A stretch of DNA of 64,000 nt from Enterobacter asburiae. GTDB lineage: Bacteria > Pseudomonadota > Gammaproteobacteria > Enterobacterales > Enterobacteriaceae. The stretch is from the NCBI RefSeq assembly GCF_008080435.1, contig NZ_VRKN01000019.1, forward strand, positions 1 through 64,000, in the 5' to 3' direction. The notes under the pieces were generated by a model, which was not told the DNA's origin, searched no databases, and saw only the letters and a list, made by a program, of their open reading frames with translations. This document shows, piece after piece, positions 17,048 to 23,907 of the stretch (positions are counted from its first letter, which is position 1; each line of letters opens with the position of its first letter). The position numbers and the translations under genes were made by a program.

Positions 17048-17662
17048 TCACGCCTCTGGCTTTGGTGCAGAAGCTATCATCGCAGCCCAGCAGAGTTTCG
17101 CTCGGTGCGCCGCCTGCTGGCATCCACTCATGGCGTCGTATGCTTCCCACTCTTTCTCATCGCTAAAGCTCTCATCTGGCTCTGATTCGAACCCATTGAC
17201 AATCATGTCTTCTGTCGGCTCAACCGGCACCAGAGCGTAACCATCCGGAATCACCGGAGAGTTGCCATAGGCACCCTGAAGCATGGCGGCGCGGCAGGTT
17301 CTGGCAATGCGTTCGCGTAATTGCTGTGTGCCGTGATATTCAACAGCGATATCACGCAACTCGTTTACCAGTTCGCGAATCTGATGGTCTTTCATTGTTA
17401 TCGGCGCTGGAGGGGCGGTGAACACAGGCTTGTAGTAGTGCCGTGTTTCCTCCTTGAATATTGCTCCGCTGGATTTGCCAAAAGTAAATGGCGTAAATGG
17501 ATGAATAAACCCCACAGGCTCCGCTTCGAGCGATGCCAGCGCAATCTTCATCGCCGCCAGCGCCTTGGCAGCATCTTCGTTTACGGCGCCGGGCACAGCA
17601 TCGCGCCCTTCTTCAAGCTCCGCGATTGTCTGCTGGAGCCATTCTTTGGTAATTGTGCTCAT
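17048..17662 (-). CDS. Hypothetical early-region phage protein
   Basis: A 204-residue soluble protein. The N-terminal MSTITKEWLQQTIAELEEGRDAVPG and the central TCRAAMLQG block are a modular style seen in accessory proteins of enterobacterial lambdoid phages, including the DUF551 group. CRAAMLQGA also occurs in the protein at 30149-30610 of this phage. No catalytic motif. Function unknown. Confidence 0.65.
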   Translation of the reverse strand: MSTITKEWLQQTIAELEEGRDAVPGAVNEDAAKALAAMKIALASLEAEPVGFIHPFTPFTFGKSSGAIFKEETRHYYKPVFTAPPAPITMKDHQIRELVNELRDIAVEYHGTQQLRERIARTCRAAMLQGAYGNSPVIPDGYALVPVEPTEDMIVNGFESEPDESFSDEKEWEAYDAMSGCQQAAHRAKLCWAAMIASAPKPEA

Positions 17663-17665
17663 GGG

Positions 17666-18016
17666 TTAGTCCTCACCGAATTTCTGAATGCAGACTGTTT
17701 TTCCGACGAAACGAGCGCTGCCTTTTCTTTTGGGTAGTTGATATTCACCGTCGAACCGGTAGATGCCGACAGAAGCACAGGGGCCATCATTACGAATTAA
17801 CTCCCATATGAAGTCTCCACGGTCGTTGAAATAACCAGGCCCTTCGCCAAATGTCGGGAAGTCGCTGTAAACCACATCCATGTCACCATGTTGCCCGTTG
17901 ATAAAAATGAAATACCCCTTGTGACTCTCACCCGGTTTCGCGTCGAGGTGTCCGAATGTTTCGTGTATTACTGCCGCTGCCCTCGCCGCTGTGATTTGAG
18001 CTCCGATTTCGCGCAT
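17666..18016 (-). CDS. Hypothetical phage protein
   Basis: A 116-residue protein with no recognised family or membrane segment. The start has AAGGAG upstream, supplied by the 38-bp repeat that also ends the upstream gene. It is packed 3 nt before the next gene. Function unknown. Confidence 0.6.
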   Translation of the reverse strand: MREIGAQITAARAAAVIHETFGHLDAKPGESHKGYFIFINGQHGDMDVVYSDFPTFGEGPGYFNDRGDFIWELIRNDGPCASVGIYRFDGEYQLPKRKGSARFVGKTVCIQKFGED

Positions 18017-18017
18017 A

Positions 18018-18386
18018 TCACTCTCCTTTACCGGCTGCGGCGGCGCGGATGGCGTCTAACGCATCACTGCCACTACCTTCTCTGTAAATGATTAGTTCAG
18101 CTAGGGTGATTGGCTTTTCGCCCCAACCTAACTCAATGGTATGCCTGCTGATGATATTGAGGAACTCAGCTACCATTCGGTCTTTGGCTTCCAGCTCATC
18201 CAGCAGCGCCAGCACGGTTTCCGGCCCGGTGAGCAGGTTGAATGCATTCGCCGCGTCAACATCACCATCGACGTTCAGCAGCGCCTCATCAAACAACTCA
18301 TCGTTTGGCATCATTAGCAATCGCTTCATAGCTGGTAGCGCCTTCTCCGCAGCTTCACGTAATGCGAGTTTGTCGATGTTGCTCAT
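18018..18386 (-). CDS. Ea22-like phage accessory protein
   Basis: A 122-residue, Leu/Ala-rich helical protein. Its start (MSNIDKLALREAAEKA) and the stretch TVLALLDELEAKDRMVAEF resemble Ea22-like early proteins of lambdoid phages, whose role is unknown. The last 12 codons are a 38-bp sequence repeated in inverted orientation at 29824-29861, pointing to recombination between accessory modules. Confidence 0.6.
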   Translation of the reverse strand: MSNIDKLALREAAEKALPAMKRLLMMPNDELFDEALLNVDGDVDAANAFNLLTGPETVLALLDELEAKDRMVAEFLNIISRHTIELGWGEKPITLAELIIYREGSGSDALDAIRAAAAGKGE

Positions 18387-18667
18387 TGGGCGGTCTCCTG
18401 GGCAGGCATCAGCGCTTCACGAACGCATGGCTTGTAGTAGTGATGGAAAGCGAAAGTCAGCCCGAGCTTGGTTGGCCGCTCCTGTTTCCCGAGTAGGCCG
18501 AGGCGCGTGCAGATTGTCGTTGCGGTCCATCCTGAGTGATACCCGGCCGCACGCTTCATGACTGTTTCAGCCAGGATGGTACGAAAATCAGTGCGGCCGA
18601 AATTCGTGTTTTCGAATGCTGCATTGATCACCTCATCAGTAAGGTGCGCGTCGATAGAGTTGCTCAT
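18383..18667 (-). CDS. Hypothetical phage protein
   Basis: A 94-residue protein (MSNSIDAHLTDEVINAAF...) coupled to both neighbours by 4-nt overlaps. A region around residues 48-70 (ATTICTRLGLLGKQERPTKLG) could form a small winged-helix-like fold, but the family is not recognised. Confidence 0.6.
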   Translation of the reverse strand: MSNSIDAHLTDEVINAAFENTNFGRTDFRTILAETVMKRAAGYHSGWTATTICTRLGLLGKQERPTKLGLTFAFHHYYKPCVREALMPAQETAQ

Positions 18668-18960
18668 TGGGCGGCTCCTTCAAATTGGTAAGAAATTTTA
18701 ATTCCCAGCTTTTTAGCCATGGCATGCTCAGCGACGGCACCTTCCGACTCTTTCCACCCATGCAGCATGTGAATGGCGTCGGCGCAGCGAAGCATCGCCA
18801 GGCAGATGTCCATATACTCACGCTGAGATAAACCATCTGGGAGCGTGGCCGGATTTAATGCCACATGACCACCTGATAACATCTGCTGTGCTACTGCGTT
18901 AAACATCGGGCGGTTATAGTTTTCGTAACCCGTCATAGGTCCTGCGATGTAGATTTTCAT
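18664..18960 (-). CDS. DUF4406 protein, deoxyribosyltransferase-like
   Basis: A 98-residue protein starting MKIYIAGPMTGYENYNRP, the hallmark of DUF4406, a small group related to nucleoside 2-deoxyribosyltransferases. The N-terminal GPMTG loop is the putative nucleoside site. ATG at 18960 is chosen because it starts exactly at this motif and overlaps the upstream stop by 4 nt. A role in nucleotide salvage or modification is possible but unproven. Confidence 0.75.
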   Translation of the reverse strand: MKIYIAGPMTGYENYNRPMFNAVAQQMLSGGHVALNPATLPDGLSQREYMDICLAMLRCADAIHMLHGWKESEGAVAEHAMAKKLGIKISYQFEGAAQ

Positions 18961-19256
18961 ACCCCTGCCCTCCCCCAAACCATCAATACTCGCTTCATCG
19001 CCGGACTGCTCCGGCACTCCTGAAATATTCCGTTGGTGCAGCTGCGCGCGGTGCCGCCCTGCTCTTCCGGCGTAGCCAGGCGATAAGTCACCGTTCGCCA
19101 GACCTTGCTCACACGCACAATCTTGCGGGCCCGCTCCAGATCGATGGCATTCTTCGTGATGCAGTTGATTGTCATGCCGCACTCTGTGGCCACATCCTTC
19201 GCAGTGAAGGTCTGGTGCGTTTCGAGATAACGCAGTATTGCCTCTTTGCCTTTCAT
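18957..19256 (-). CDS. Small winged-helix-like phage protein
   Basis: A 99-residue protein whose first 60 residues (KEAILRYLETHQTFTAKDVATECGMTINCITKNAIDLE) read as a helix-turn-helix or winged helix. The start at 19256 is fixed by the ATGA overlap with the loader gene. It may bind DNA as an early regulator. No family name can be given. Confidence 0.6.
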   Translation of the reverse strand: MKGKEAILRYLETHQTFTAKDVATECGMTINCITKNAIDLERARKIVRVSKVWRTVTYRLATPEEQGGTARSCTNGIFQECRSSPAMKRVLMVWGRAGV

Positions 19257-20107
19257 GCTGCCCCCTTGGAACGGTATGAATCCCAGGTGAATGACAGCGT
19301 GCAACCTCCGCCGTCGCTCATGCGATCAAGAACGCGCTCGCCGATGAATGCAGCCAGTTCTTCCCGAGTCTGGTTACTTATCAGGATGGTAGGCTTCATG
19401 CGCTCATAACGGGTGTTGATGATTTCGAACATGATCAACTTCTCGGCGTCGCTTCCGAACTGCACACCAACCTCGTCGATAATCAGCAGATCGGGCTTCG
19501 TGAAGTAACGGATCACTTCGTCTTCAGTACGACTTGACCCCTTCGACCATGTCGACTTGTACTCACGGGCAATTTTCAGCGCAGTGGTGAACACAGCTGA
19601 GCTTTGGTGCTCGGTGATCGCATGCCGGGCGATAGCCAACGCGAGGTGGTTCTTACCGGTTCCTGGCTTGCCACACATCACCAGTCCGCCACCCTTCTGC
19701 AAACGCTCAGGCCAGCGATTGGCGTAAGCCTGGCAGACCTTCAGGGCGCGTTTCGCTTCTTCGTTCACCGGCTCATAATTCTCCAGTGAGCAGGATTCGA
19801 ACCTGGCCGGGATGCTCAGGCCATCCAGCAGGCGCTCGATGTTTCTTTTGCGGGCTGCTTCGTTGATGCTAATTCTTTCCGCCTGCAAGCGGCCCAGCTC
19901 CTCTTTTAGGCATTCTGGGCAGGAGCTCGGGCGTGGGGGGATCTTCACGACAGAGTTTAAGAAATGCCTTGTCCTGCATTCAAAGGGGCCATGCGTTTCG
20001 CAGTTCTCGGTGCTGATAGTTAGCTCGATATCTTCATGCTGAACTGGCGGCTGGCTCAGCTCAGTAATGCGTTTCTCAAGTTGATTGATTTTTTCATCCA
20101 GCGTCAT
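19253..20107 (-). CDS. DnaC-like replicative helicase loader
   Basis: A 284-residue AAA+ ATPase related to DnaC/DnaI. Walker A is GKPGTGKNH (146-154) and Walker B LLIIDEVG (D211, E212). An N-terminal Cys set (C36, C44, C63, C66) could bind zinc. It would load host DnaB at the phage origin bound by the initiator encoded just upstream, the role of lambda P. The start at 20107 has GAGGGA about 6 nt upstream; an ATG at 20125 is an alternative. Confidence 0.85.
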   Translation of the reverse strand: MTLDEKINQLEKRITELSQPPVQHEDIELTISTENCETHGPFECRTRHFLNSVVKIPPRPSSCPECLKEELGRLQAERISINEAARKRNIERLLDGLSIPARFESCSLENYEPVNEEAKRALKVCQAYANRWPERLQKGGGLVMCGKPGTGKNHLALAIARHAITEHQSSAVFTTALKIAREYKSTWSKGSSRTEDEVIRYFTKPDLLIIDEVGVQFGSDAEKLIMFEIINTRYERMKPTILISNQTREELAAFIGERVLDRMSDGGGCTLSFTWDSYRSKGAA

Positions 20108-20109
20108 GA

Positions 20110-20964
20110 TCAGTCCCTCGCCCATGCAGGAATTTCAGTCTGGCCATAGTCTTTGCCAGCAAAGTTCTCAGATACGCGAGACTGCGCGCGAGACGTCTGT
20201 TTGGCGATCTTTGGCTCAAACAAACCCTGCCAGCCATTCGCGATGCTCTGGTTGATGATTTCTTCAGGCTGGTATCCGCTGCACTTGCAACGCTCAAGCA
20301 GGTTGATGGCTTGGGTTACCGTCTGCTGAGACTTAATCGGTTTCTTCAAATCGCGACGATAATCGACCCATGACTTCCAGACTGAAACTGACAGCCATTC
20401 AGGAAGGTCAACACCAGCCGGATCGAACGAAGCCGGTTTGGGGGATTTAGGGGGTTTATTAATATTGTCTTTATTGTCTTTTGTATGTTTGTCTTTTGTG
20501 TTTACCTGATTTGGGTAAGTGTCGTTACCTGATTCAGGTAAAGATTGCTTACCTGATTCGGGTAAATTTACCTCTTTCAGGTAAGCTTTATTTTCATTAC
20601 CTGATTTGGGTGATTTCACCCATTCGCTGACCGATTTATTAATGCCTACAGTTCGCCCGATTTGGGTAAAAACCCCACGCTTAACTAACGCACTTTTAGC
20701 CGCAGAGCATTTGTGCGGGAGGATGCCGGTCAGGGCAGATAACTGATCATTGCTTACCCAATCTGCCTTTTTGTTGAAACCGTATGTTTTGCGCATTACA
20801 GCCATGAAGACCAGCAGCTGATGCTGAGACAATCCAGCCAGCATGACAGCCTCCAGAAGTTCATTGGCGATGCGCGTATAGCCATCATCAAGATCTGCCA
20901 CGCGCGGCTCCTTAGGTGCCACGTCAGGCACAGGGAAATTGATTACTTCGGCAGTGTTTGCCAT
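20110..20964 (-). CDS. Replication initiator, lambda O-like
   Basis: A 284-residue protein. The N-terminal domain (about 20-115; DGYTRIANELLEAVMLAGLSQHQLLVFMAVMRKTYGF) is the phage replication O winged-helix domain. The middle (about 120-165) contains repeated LPESG-type residues because the DNA carries the origin iterons there. The C-terminal part should contact the helicase loader. It starts 82 nt after cII, as in lambda. Confidence 0.88.
   Translation of the reverse strand: MANTAEVINFPVPDVAPKEPRVADLDDGYTRIANELLEAVMLAGLSQHQLLVFMAVMRKTYGFNKKADWVSNDQLSALTGILPHKCSAAKSALVKRGVFTQIGRTVGINKSVSEWVKSPKSGNENKAYLKEVNLPESGKQSLPESGNDTYPNQVNTKDKHTKDNKDNINKPPKSPKPASFDPAGVDLPEWLSVSVWKSWVDYRRDLKKPIKSQQTVTQAINLLERCKCSGYQPEEIINQSIANGWQGLFEPKIAKQTSRAQSRVSENFAGKDYGQTEIPAWARD
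20502..20613. other. Phage replication origin: five iterons
   Basis: Five 17-bp near-identical sites with consensus TTACCTGATTYRGGTAA start at 20502, 20525, 20549, 20568 and 20597. Each is itself an inverted repeat. An AT-rich run lies just beyond them (about 20440-20501), in the orientation of lambda ori relative to O. They lie inside the initiator gene. Binding by the encoded protein is inferred. Confidence 0.85.
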
Positions 20965-21000
20965 AATTGCTCCTGTGAATTGATCCAGTTAATTCCACCT

Positions 21001-21033
21001 GAAAGCCGTTGGTGTTCGAGCACCGCGGCTTTC
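21001..21033. terminator. Long hairpin between cII and the initiator gene
   Basis: GAAAGCCG pairs with CGGCTTTC, with an inner GGTG/CACC stem, in the 82-nt cII-to-O gap. There is no T-run on either side. It could be an oop-like or processing element, or a factor-dependent terminator. Confidence 0.4.
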
Positions 21034-21046
21034 ACCCTTTCTGCGT

Positions 21047-21268
21047 TCATGCTTCAAAATCTCCCTTCACTCCATCCCGGTTAGAAATCAGGATGGCAAG
21101 CAGCAGCGACATGTTAGGCACCAGGTTCTCCCGCCACCGGCTTACGGTTGATTTGTTCACGCCAGCTACTTCGGCGATCCTGGTGGTCCCAAGATCTGCA
21201 ATTTGCCGCTGCACCCAGCTCTCAATTCGTCGTGCCTCCGCTTTGTTGCGTGTTGTTAAGGTCTCCAT
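21047..21268 (-). CDS. cII: CII-like transcriptional activator
   Basis: A 73-residue protein with a helix-turn-helix (about 30-51, TTRIAEVAGVNKSTVSRWR) as in lambda CII. The start at 21268 gives the typical length. As in lambda, its first codons coincide with a CII-type promoter on the opposite strand. It would activate repressor establishment and, probably, integrase. It lies between cro and the initiator gene. Confidence 0.88.
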   Translation of the reverse strand: METLTTRNKAEARRIESWVQRQIADLGTTRIAEVAGVNKSTVSRWRENLVPNMSLLLAILISNRDGVKGDFEA

Positions 21269-21278
21269 TTGCGATACT
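21246..21278 (+). promoter_or_regulatory. Candidate pRE (CII-dependent promoter)
   Basis: On the plus strand TTGC-N6-TTAA (21246-21259), then 13 bp, then GATACT (21273-21278). Lambda pRE has TTGC-N6-TTGC and the same 13-bp distance to its -10 box, and likewise overlaps the cII start codon. The second tetrad is imperfect. Transcription would run antisense to cro into cI. Confidence 0.6.
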
Positions 21279-21300
21279 TCCTCTGATGTAATTGGTTGTT

Positions 21301-21317
21301 GCCGCCGGTCAGGCGGC
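21301..21317 (-). terminator. tR1-like hairpin at the end of cro
   Basis: GCCGCC/GGCGGC with a 5-nt loop contains the cro stop codon. It is followed on the minus strand by AACAACC rather than a T-run, which fits a Rho-dependent tR1-type site between cro and cII. No nut site was found beside it. Confidence 0.45.
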
Positions 21318-21536
21318 TGTGTTATTCGCCCCAAGTAACTGGGCGAGATCTGGGCGGATATCTGCTGGCTTAACTTTTCCGTTGGTTGCAGTGACAATTT
21401 TCATTACGTAGCGAGCATCAATGCCGCCACCGTGCAACCAGCGCCAAACCGTCGGTTGAGCCACTCCGCACAGATCGGCCAATTTCTTCTGGCTACCAGC
21501 GATATCAATGGCGCGCTGGATGGTTTTGTTGGTCAT
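21309..21536 (-). CDS. cro: Cro-like repressor
   Basis: A 75-residue helix-turn-helix protein. The segment SQKKLADLCGVAQPTVWRWLHGG carries a recognition helix with GVAQPT.W, which the repressor encoded on the other strand also has, so both should read the same operators. The start at 21536 has AGGA 8 nt upstream. It is the first gene of the pR transcript and would favour lytic growth. Confidence 0.88.
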   Translation of the reverse strand: MTNKTIQRAIDIAGSQKKLADLCGVAQPTVWRWLHGGGIDARYVMKIVTATNGKVKPADIRPDLAQLLGANNTAA

Positions 21537-21541
21537 ATTCC

Positions 21542-21636
21542 AATTCCTATGAGTATTGGTGTGAATTGATAATAGCAATGCGTATTGATTTAAGCAATAG
21601 CTAAACGTGTTTTGACCATCAATACGCAAGCGTATA
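21542..21636. promoter_or_regulatory. Right operator region, three operators
   Basis: Three 16-bp sites at 21542-21557, 21571-21586 and 21621-21636 share the half-site AATAC or its complement (for example AATACGCAAGCGTATA and AATAGCAATGCGTATT). The middle site overlaps the -10 of pR. The site at 21621 overlaps the region of pRM. The same consensus recurs at the left operators. Confidence 0.78.
21569..21597 (-). promoter_or_regulatory. Promoter pR
   Basis: Minus strand TTGCTT (21597-21592), a 17-bp spacer and TATTAT (21574-21569). It drives cro, cII and the replication genes. An operator covers the spacer and -10, with the same geometry as at pL. Confidence 0.75.
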
Positions 21637-21640
21637 AATT
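21612..21640 (+). promoter_or_regulatory. Promoter pRM for the repressor gene
   Basis: Plus strand TTGACC (21612-21617) with TATAAA at 21633 (15-bp spacing) or TAAATT at 21635 (17 bp). Either -10 puts the transcript start within a few bases of the cI ATG at 21648, and there is no ribosome site, so the mRNA is probably leaderless as for lambda pRM. Confidence 0.6.
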
Positions 21641-21647
21641 TAAACTC

Positions 21648-22352
21648 ATGAAAAAAGAAACTCTTGCAGAACGCCTGAATCAGGCAATGGAACTATCTGG
21701 CATGTCTCAGGGCGCTTTGGCTAAGGCGTCTGGCGTTGCTCAGCCCACCATCTGGAGGCTGACCAGCGGCAATGCGCGAGGCTCAACTAAAATCGTTGAG
21801 ATCGCCAATGCGCTTGGCGTTCGCTCTGAGTGGCTTTCAACCGGAGTTGGACCGATGCGTGACGATGGTCAAATGCCCGCAATTTCGCAGCCAAAAACAG
21901 AGCTGGTGCCTACTGACACATTCCGCATTGAAGCGCTAGACTTTTACGTGAGCGCTGGGCCAGGAGCCATCAACAGCGAATTTGTAGAGGTGCTTAGATC
22001 CGTGGAATATTCAGTCGAAGACGCTCGTCGGATGTTTAATGGCAGGAAGGCTGAGCAGATCAGAATCATCAATGTTCGCGGAGACAGCATGTCCGGGACC
22101 ATTGAACCAGGCGACTTATTGTTCGTCGACATCAGCGTCCAACATTTTGATGGTGATGGGATCTACGCCTTTATCTACGACGATACATCCCACGTTAAAC
22201 GCCTCCAGAAGATGAAAGATAAGCTGTTGGTCATCTCCGACAATCAGACTTATCGCCCGTGGGAGCCGATCGAAAAAGAAGAAATGAACAGGATACTCGT
22301 ATTCGGCAAGGTGATTGGCAGCATGCCGCAGACCTACAGAAAACACGGTTAA
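21648..22352 (+). CDS. cI: CI-type prophage repressor
   Basis: A 234-residue LexA-like repressor. The N-terminal helix-turn-helix (about 18-41, SQGALAKASGVAQPTIWRLTSGN) binds operators. The C-terminal S24 peptidase has Ala103-Gly104 as probable self-cleavage site, S147 in RGDSMSG and K184 as catalytic dyad. RecA-stimulated self-cleavage would induce the prophage. The start is set at 21648 because the promoter and operator elements lie just upstream. Confidence 0.92.
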   Translation: MKKETLAERLNQAMELSGMSQGALAKASGVAQPTIWRLTSGNARGSTKIVEIANALGVRSEWLSTGVGPMRDDGQMPAISQPKTELVPTDTFRIEALDFYVSAGPGAINSEFVEVLRSVEYSVEDARRMFNGRKAEQIRIINVRGDSMSGTIEPGDLLFVDISVQHFDGDGIYAFIYDDTSHVKRLQKMKDKLLVISDNQTYRPWEPIEKEEMNRILVFGKVIGSMPQTYRKHG

Positions 22353-22388
22353 CTTTTAGCCTCACGGCTTTTCACAGCAAGGATCATT

Positions 22389-22874
22389 ATGAAAAAGCTC
22401 TTTGTTGCAGCGACAGCAGCTGCACTTCTCTCTGGTTGTATGTCTATTCCTAAACCAGTAAGCCTTCCGGCATTCCCGCAGGCCGAGTATGACAAATTAA
22501 AAATTGAAGGTTCCGATAAGCTGACAGGTCAGGCCTTCCTCAAGACGCTGGGCGGAGACGTAAAAGTTGCTGCAGGCAGTCAGGTTATCCTGATGCCAAA
22601 AACCTCTTATACCGATTTCCAGTTCGCCACCTGCATGGGGCTTACCCGCTGCGACAAAGAAGATATGCGCGCAGCGAAGTATGAGAAGGTCACGATTGCT
22701 GATGCTCAGGGTAAGTTTGAGTTCGATAACATTGCCCCTGGCGAATACTACGTTCAGACCACCGTTACCTGGATGCGCCCATCCACCTACGGGCTGGTGA
22801 CTGAAGGCGGTGCACTCATGTCAGCCGCGTCAGTAAAAGCAGGCCAGAACAATACGGTAATGGTTACCCGATAA
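22389..22874 (+). CDS. Lipoprotein, probable lysogenic conversion gene
   Basis: A 161-residue protein with a lipoprotein signal and lipobox LLSGC (Cys17). The mature part has a beta-sandwich-like end (AQGKFEFDNIAPGEYYVQTTVTW) as in carboxypeptidase-regulatory-like domains. It starts 36 nt after cI with AAGGA upstream and ends before a strong terminator, so it is probably co-transcribed with cI in the lysogen, in the position of lambda rexAB. Role unknown; surface change or superinfection exclusion are possibilities. Confidence 0.8.
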   Translation: MKKLFVAATAAALLSGCMSIPKPVSLPAFPQAEYDKLKIEGSDKLTGQAFLKTLGGDVKVAAGSQVILMPKTSYTDFQFATCMGLTRCDKEDMRAAKYEKVTIADAQGKFEFDNIAPGEYYVQTTVTWMRPSTYGLVTEGGALMSAASVKAGQNNTVMVTR

Positions 22875-22891
22875 TTTTATCAGTTCAGAAG

Positions 22892-22918
22892 AACCCAGCC
22901 ATAGCGCTGGGTTTTTTA
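22892..22918 (+). terminator. Terminator of the cI-lipoprotein transcript
   Basis: AACCCAGC/GCTGGGTT stem with a 6-nt loop followed by TTTTTATT, 18 nt after the lipoprotein gene. It separates the maintenance transcript from pL. Confidence 0.85.
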
Positions 22919-23031
22919 TTGCCTGCAGCTAGCCCGCTCATCACAGCAATCCCCGCCCCAGTGAAAACACGCTCCGAATCTCACTCACACGAAAAAATAT
23001 CAAATTAAATTCCTTTAGCTATCAACGCATT

Positions 23032-23092
23032 AATAGCAAATGCTATTATTTAATATCAATACGTATTGCTATAAGCAATACTCATCGCTATT
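23032..23092. promoter_or_regulatory. Left operator region, three operators
   Basis: 16-bp sites at 23032-23047 (AATAGCAAATGCTATT), 23058-23073 (AATACGTATTGCTATA) and 23077-23092 (AATACTCATCGCTATT) share the consensus of the right operators. The last overlaps the -10 of pL. Confidence 0.78.
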
Positions 23093-23094
23093 AT
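23066..23094 (+). promoter_or_regulatory. Promoter pL
   Basis: Plus strand TTGCTA (23066-23071), a 17-bp spacer and TATTAT (23089-23094). It has the same -10 and near-identical -35 as pR, with an operator in the same place. It drives the recombination, methylation and integrase arm. Confidence 0.78.
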
Positions 23095-23100
23095 CAATTC

Positions 23101-23444
23101 ATCGAAACGAAACATCGACAGCTGAGCGAAGTTAGCCAGCGGCGGACAGCAAGTCGCCTGCTTCTTTAACAACATGCAATCTGCACCTGACGCTGAGCGA
23201 AGAGATTCGCATAACTCAGTTCCCCGCTATCTCCAGACCTCAAGGGGTCATGGCATACCGGGCGCGCGGCGGACAGGGTTGGGTGCAGCAAAACAGGAAT
23301 GTTTTGGGCTGGCAGACGGTTATCAGCTAGTTGGTGAGGTAATGGCTCACCAAGGCGACGACGGCCTTCCCTGCTGCTTGAAGGTGGGGAGCCAGCACCA
23401 AAGCATTTCTCCCGCATCAGCGGGTAACGACAGAGGGTAAGGCG
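23101..23444 (+). ncRNA. Structured pL leader with boxA-like site
   Basis: About 340 nt with no convincing gene. It holds TGCTTCTTTAACAA (23159-23172), which is the rrn boxA with one extra T. A boxB-like hairpin GCGAA-GAGA-TTCGC (23197-23210) follows, then an 8-bp hairpin at 23331-23353 and CCCGC/GCGGG at 23411-23424. Two 11-mers, GCTGAGCGAAG and GCGGCGGACAG, each occur twice. It is probably an antitermination leader (nut- or put-like); the 88-codon frame here lacks a ribosome site. Confidence 0.5.
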
Positions 23445-23534
23445 ATGGATAAGGCATACGAAGAATATTTTGAAAGCCTTGCTGAAGGTGAAGAGGCTCT
23501 TAGTTTTGCTGAATTTGTTGAGGCTGTTTCATGA
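23445..23534 (+). CDS. 29-residue acidic phage protein
   Basis: Starts after GGTAAGG and ends with an ATGA overlap to the next gene. The peptide (MDKAYEEYFESLAEGEEALS...) is strongly acidic. Short acidic proteins of this type are found near pL in related phages. Function unknown. Confidence 0.6.
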   Translation: MDKAYEEYFESLAEGEEALSFAEFVEAVS

Positions 23535-23740
23535 AATATACGCACAAAACTCATTTTGGTTTTTCAGCTCAAGTAAGGAGCACCCAGTTGGGAACTACGC
23601 AAGCACTTGGAACTTTCTCTACAGCTGAACGGGCTAACATAGCGGCTCGATTATTTAAGCACTGGGAGAAAAGCTTCCAAGCCAACGAGATCCCAAGAAA
23701 GCCCACACATGTAGATGCGTTGAATACTTTTGGCTATTAA
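23531..23740 (+). CDS. Small phage protein of the pL operon
   Basis: A 69-residue basic protein, coupled to the upstream small gene by a 4-nt overlap and followed by a strong terminator. The middle (FSTAERANIAARLFKHW) resembles small DNA-associated phage proteins, without a named family. Function unknown. Confidence 0.6.
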   Translation: MKYTHKTHFGFSAQVRSTQLGTTQALGTFSTAERANIAARLFKHWEKSFQANEIPRKPTHVDALNTFGY

Positions 23741-23752
23741 GCCAAACAATAG

Positions 23753-23778
23753 AAAGCCGCCTAACCAGCGGCTTTTTT
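23753..23778 (+). terminator. tL-type terminator
   Basis: AAAGCCGC/GCGGCTTT with a 7-nt loop and a T-run, 13 nt after the second pL gene. Downstream pL genes probably need antitermination to be expressed. Confidence 0.82.
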
Positions 23779-23907
23779 CATACCTCACCGTTCTCGATGA
23801 GTGCGGTTAGTTATGACAACCGGCGGCCATCCACCGCCCATTAGCGAAGAAGTCTTGTATCAACAGCTCCGTTCGCCGAGCGCCATCGGCACTACAAGGA
23901 AATAACC

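Noticed and set aside
19604..21084. Plus-strand frames opposite the replication genes
   Set aside because: All are shorter than the minus-strand genes, which have recognisable domains and coupled starts.
23174..23440. 88-codon frame in the pL leader as an N antiterminator
   Set aside because: No ribosome site before the ATG, no clear arginine-rich N-terminal motif, and it runs across the leader hairpins. Kept only as a possibility.
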